Program-made: the position numbers and the translations under genes
Notes under the pieces: generated by a model
The model's database searches: none
Seen by the model: the letters and a program-made list of their open reading frames with translations, nothing else
Told to the model about the DNA's origin: nothing
Assembly (NCBI GenBank): GCA_946807835.1
Contig: OX327712.1
Span: forward strand, 15,332,001-15,396,000
DNA length: 64,000 nt
Direction of reading: 5' to 3'
From: Ailanthus altissimus
Taxonomy: Eukaryota; Streptophyta; Magnoliopsida; Sapindales; Simaroubaceae
Shown: positions 62,027 through 64,000 of the stretch, piece after piece
Position numbering within the stretch: the first letter of the stretch is position 1
Layout of the letters: every line of letters starts with the position of its first letter

Positions 62027-64000
62027 TCACAAAGTAGTGACTCCGGTTAAGTCCTTACATAGGACGAACTTAACCGAGGGTAATGGCTTACTCAACATAT
62101 CAGCATGATTTTTAGATAACGCTATCTTTGTTAGACTAACTTCACCACTTTGGACAATCTCACGAATGTAATGGAGCTTTACATCAATGTGTTTCGACCT
62201 CTCGTGGAACACTTGATGCTTACTTAGGTGTATGGCACTTTGGCTATCACAATACACACCGGTGTTCACATCTTCACTAGCTAATACCTTCGTGTATATG
62301 CCTTTTAACCACACGGCTTCTTTGATAGCTTCTCCAACAGCTATGTACTCTGCCTCTATGGTAGATAGTGCAACCACATGTTGTAGGACTGATCTCCAAC
62401 ACACACTACACCCAAAAACTGTGAATACGTAGCCTGTTAACGATCTTCTCTTGTCAAGATCACCTACATAATCTGAGTCTATGTACCATCTTACCATTTT
62501 ATTACTGTCCTTATCCCTTTTATCCACTAACCCGTGATTCGACGTTCCCTTGAGATATCTCAGAATTCACTTTACTGTAAGCCAGTGATCTTTTCCCGAA
62601 TTCGTCATGTATCTACTCACCACACTTACAGCCTGTGCTATGTTTGGTCTTGTGCAAACCATTGCATACATAATGCTCCCCACAGCGCTTGCATACGGTA
62701 CTTTGCTCATCTACAATTTCTCCTCATTGGACGTCGGTGACTGTGCTACTGACAGTCTGAAATGCATGGCCAAAGGTTTGACTATATATTGCTGTTGGGA
62801 CAAGAAGATAACATTTCTTCTTTCCCTCACAATATCCATACCCAAAATTCTCTTCGCTACTCCCAAATCCTTCATTTCAAACTCGCCACTCAACTGCTTC
62901 TTGAGCTTCTGTATTTCTTCCATGTTCTTGCATGCGATCAACATATCATCGACGTATAGAAGCAAATACATCATCCCACAACTCATGTTCTTGAAGTACA
63001 CGCATCCGTCATACTTGCGCCTACTAAAACCACAAGCCATCATAAACTCATTAAATCTCCTATACCACTGTCTAAGGGATTGCTTTAACCCGTACAATGA
63101 CTTCTTTAGCAAACAAGCATGATCTTCTTTTTTGCGCTCCTCAAACCCTTGCGGCTGTGCCATGTATATCGTTTCTTCAAGCTCTCCATGTAGAAAAGTT
63201 GTCTTTACATCCATCTGCTCTAGATGTAAATCAAAGTTTACACACATGGCTAACAAAATTCTAATAGATGTGTGCTTGACAACTGGAGAAAATATCTCAT
63301 GAAAATCGACCCCCTCTCTCTGAGTAAAACCTTGTGCTACTAACCTAGCCTTGAATCTTGTAGGCTCAATCCCCGGTATCCCCTCCTTCACCTTATACAC
63401 CTACTTGCACCCGACTAGCTTCTTTTGAGGTCTCTCCACCAACTTCCAGGTATTGTTCTTCTTAAGAGAACAAATTTCTTCTTCCATGGCCTGTTGCCAT
63501 TCTTTCTTGTTTTCACTCTTTATAGCCTCACCATATGTCCTAGGCTCATCATACTCAAGAGTGTAAGCAGAATTAAATGCATGAGCAACTAAGTCTGCTT
63601 GTGCATACCTGACTGGTGGGTTGATCATTCTCCTTAGCCTATCTCTAGCAAGCTAGTACTCTTTAAGTTCTAACTCAAGAGTTCTAGTCTTCTTTTGGGT
63701 GGACTTGGAGGAACTCGTCGGTGTTCTTGGTTCATCTTTAAGGATCTTCTTGTTGAAATGTTGATCTGGGGGCATATCAGATCCATTTTTAGGTGCTACT
63801 TTAACTTCTATTGACTCGGGTGCTGAGTCTTCCTTGGTCACAGGTTTTTCTTTCTCATCTTCATGAGAGGTTTTCAGCATCGTCATCTCATCGAATGTCA
63901 CATCACAGCTTATGATACTCCTTGGTGGTGTTAAGTCTTTACACCACACCTTGTATCCTTTTACTCCGTCGGGATATCCTATGAATACTCCTTTAATAGC
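62027..64000 (-). pseudogene. pol of Copia C (integrase tail, RT, RNase H)
   Basis: Minus strand. Integrase tail and linker 63653-63949, RT start 63401-63628, RT 62711-63400, RNase H 62027-62527. The catalytic YVDDMLIACK is intact (about 62940-62960). Known faults: a TGG-to-TAG stop near 63401 just before YKVKEGIPGIEP, and a 45 bp in-frame loss at about 62776 in the segment after QQQYIV. RNase H is continuous to LPSVKFVLCKDLTGV. It is the best-preserved of the three family members but still broken. Confidence 0.9.

Larger units (their letters stand above)
61218..64000 (-). mobile_element. Copia retrotransposon C, 3' part (cut by window edge)
   Basis: Same family as A and B. 3' LTR 61218-61958, polypurine region at 61959-61975, then RNase H and RT reading toward the left from the window edge. 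Left flank TATAC (61213-61217); its partner would be outside. Inserted into Copia H. Confidence 0.93.

Overview
The window is nuclear DNA of a flowering plant, most likely a eudicot. It is AT-rich, carries one intact intron-containing plant gene, and is otherwise filled with plant-type transposable elements: Ty1/Copia, Ty3/gypsy, TRIM, CACTA, Mutator-like and LINE-like. The species cannot be fixed from sequence alone; a woody rosid such as Citrus is only a guess from the look of the polygalacturonase.

Left part (1-15.2 kb): a Copia element (A) is cut by the left window edge, followed by AT-rich spacer. The only intact gene comes next, a four-exon polygalacturonase at 4103-5830 with one GC-AG intron. 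Then comes a complete but decayed minus-strand Copia element (D, 6857-15183) whose left LTR is split by a ~2.8 kb solo-LTR-like insertion (6925-9718).

Middle (15.5-34.3 kb): a second ~2.7 kb solo LTR (J, 15547-26334) is split by a decayed CACTA transposon (K, 16070-24175). K in turn carries a 1.08 kb A-tailed LINE-like insert and a 791 bp TRIM. After it come old Copia fragments, a CACTA-like end, a two-exon fragment related to CHUP1/IPGA1, a TRIM-like element (E), and an alkenal/double-bond reductase pseudogene with another TRIM (F) inserted in it.

Right part (34.4-64 kb): a decayed Ty3/gypsy element (G) has its own inserted LTR. It is followed by an old minus-strand Copia element (H) used repeatedly as a landing site: Copia element B (45517-51096), a Mutator-like MITE (53186-53834), Copia element I (54198-60986) and Copia element C (61218 to the window end). 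A, B and C are one family.

Most insertion boundaries were set by matching target-site duplications: TGTTG (B), ATACT (I), CTAAT (D), GTTGC (TRIM in K), CATAT (F), ATATA (J), ACTAT (K) and a 17 bp repeat around the LINE-like insert. No retroelement here looks competent: gag-pol frames are broken and most reverse transcriptases have lost a catalytic aspartate. The polygalacturonase is the only sequence I expect to make a working protein.
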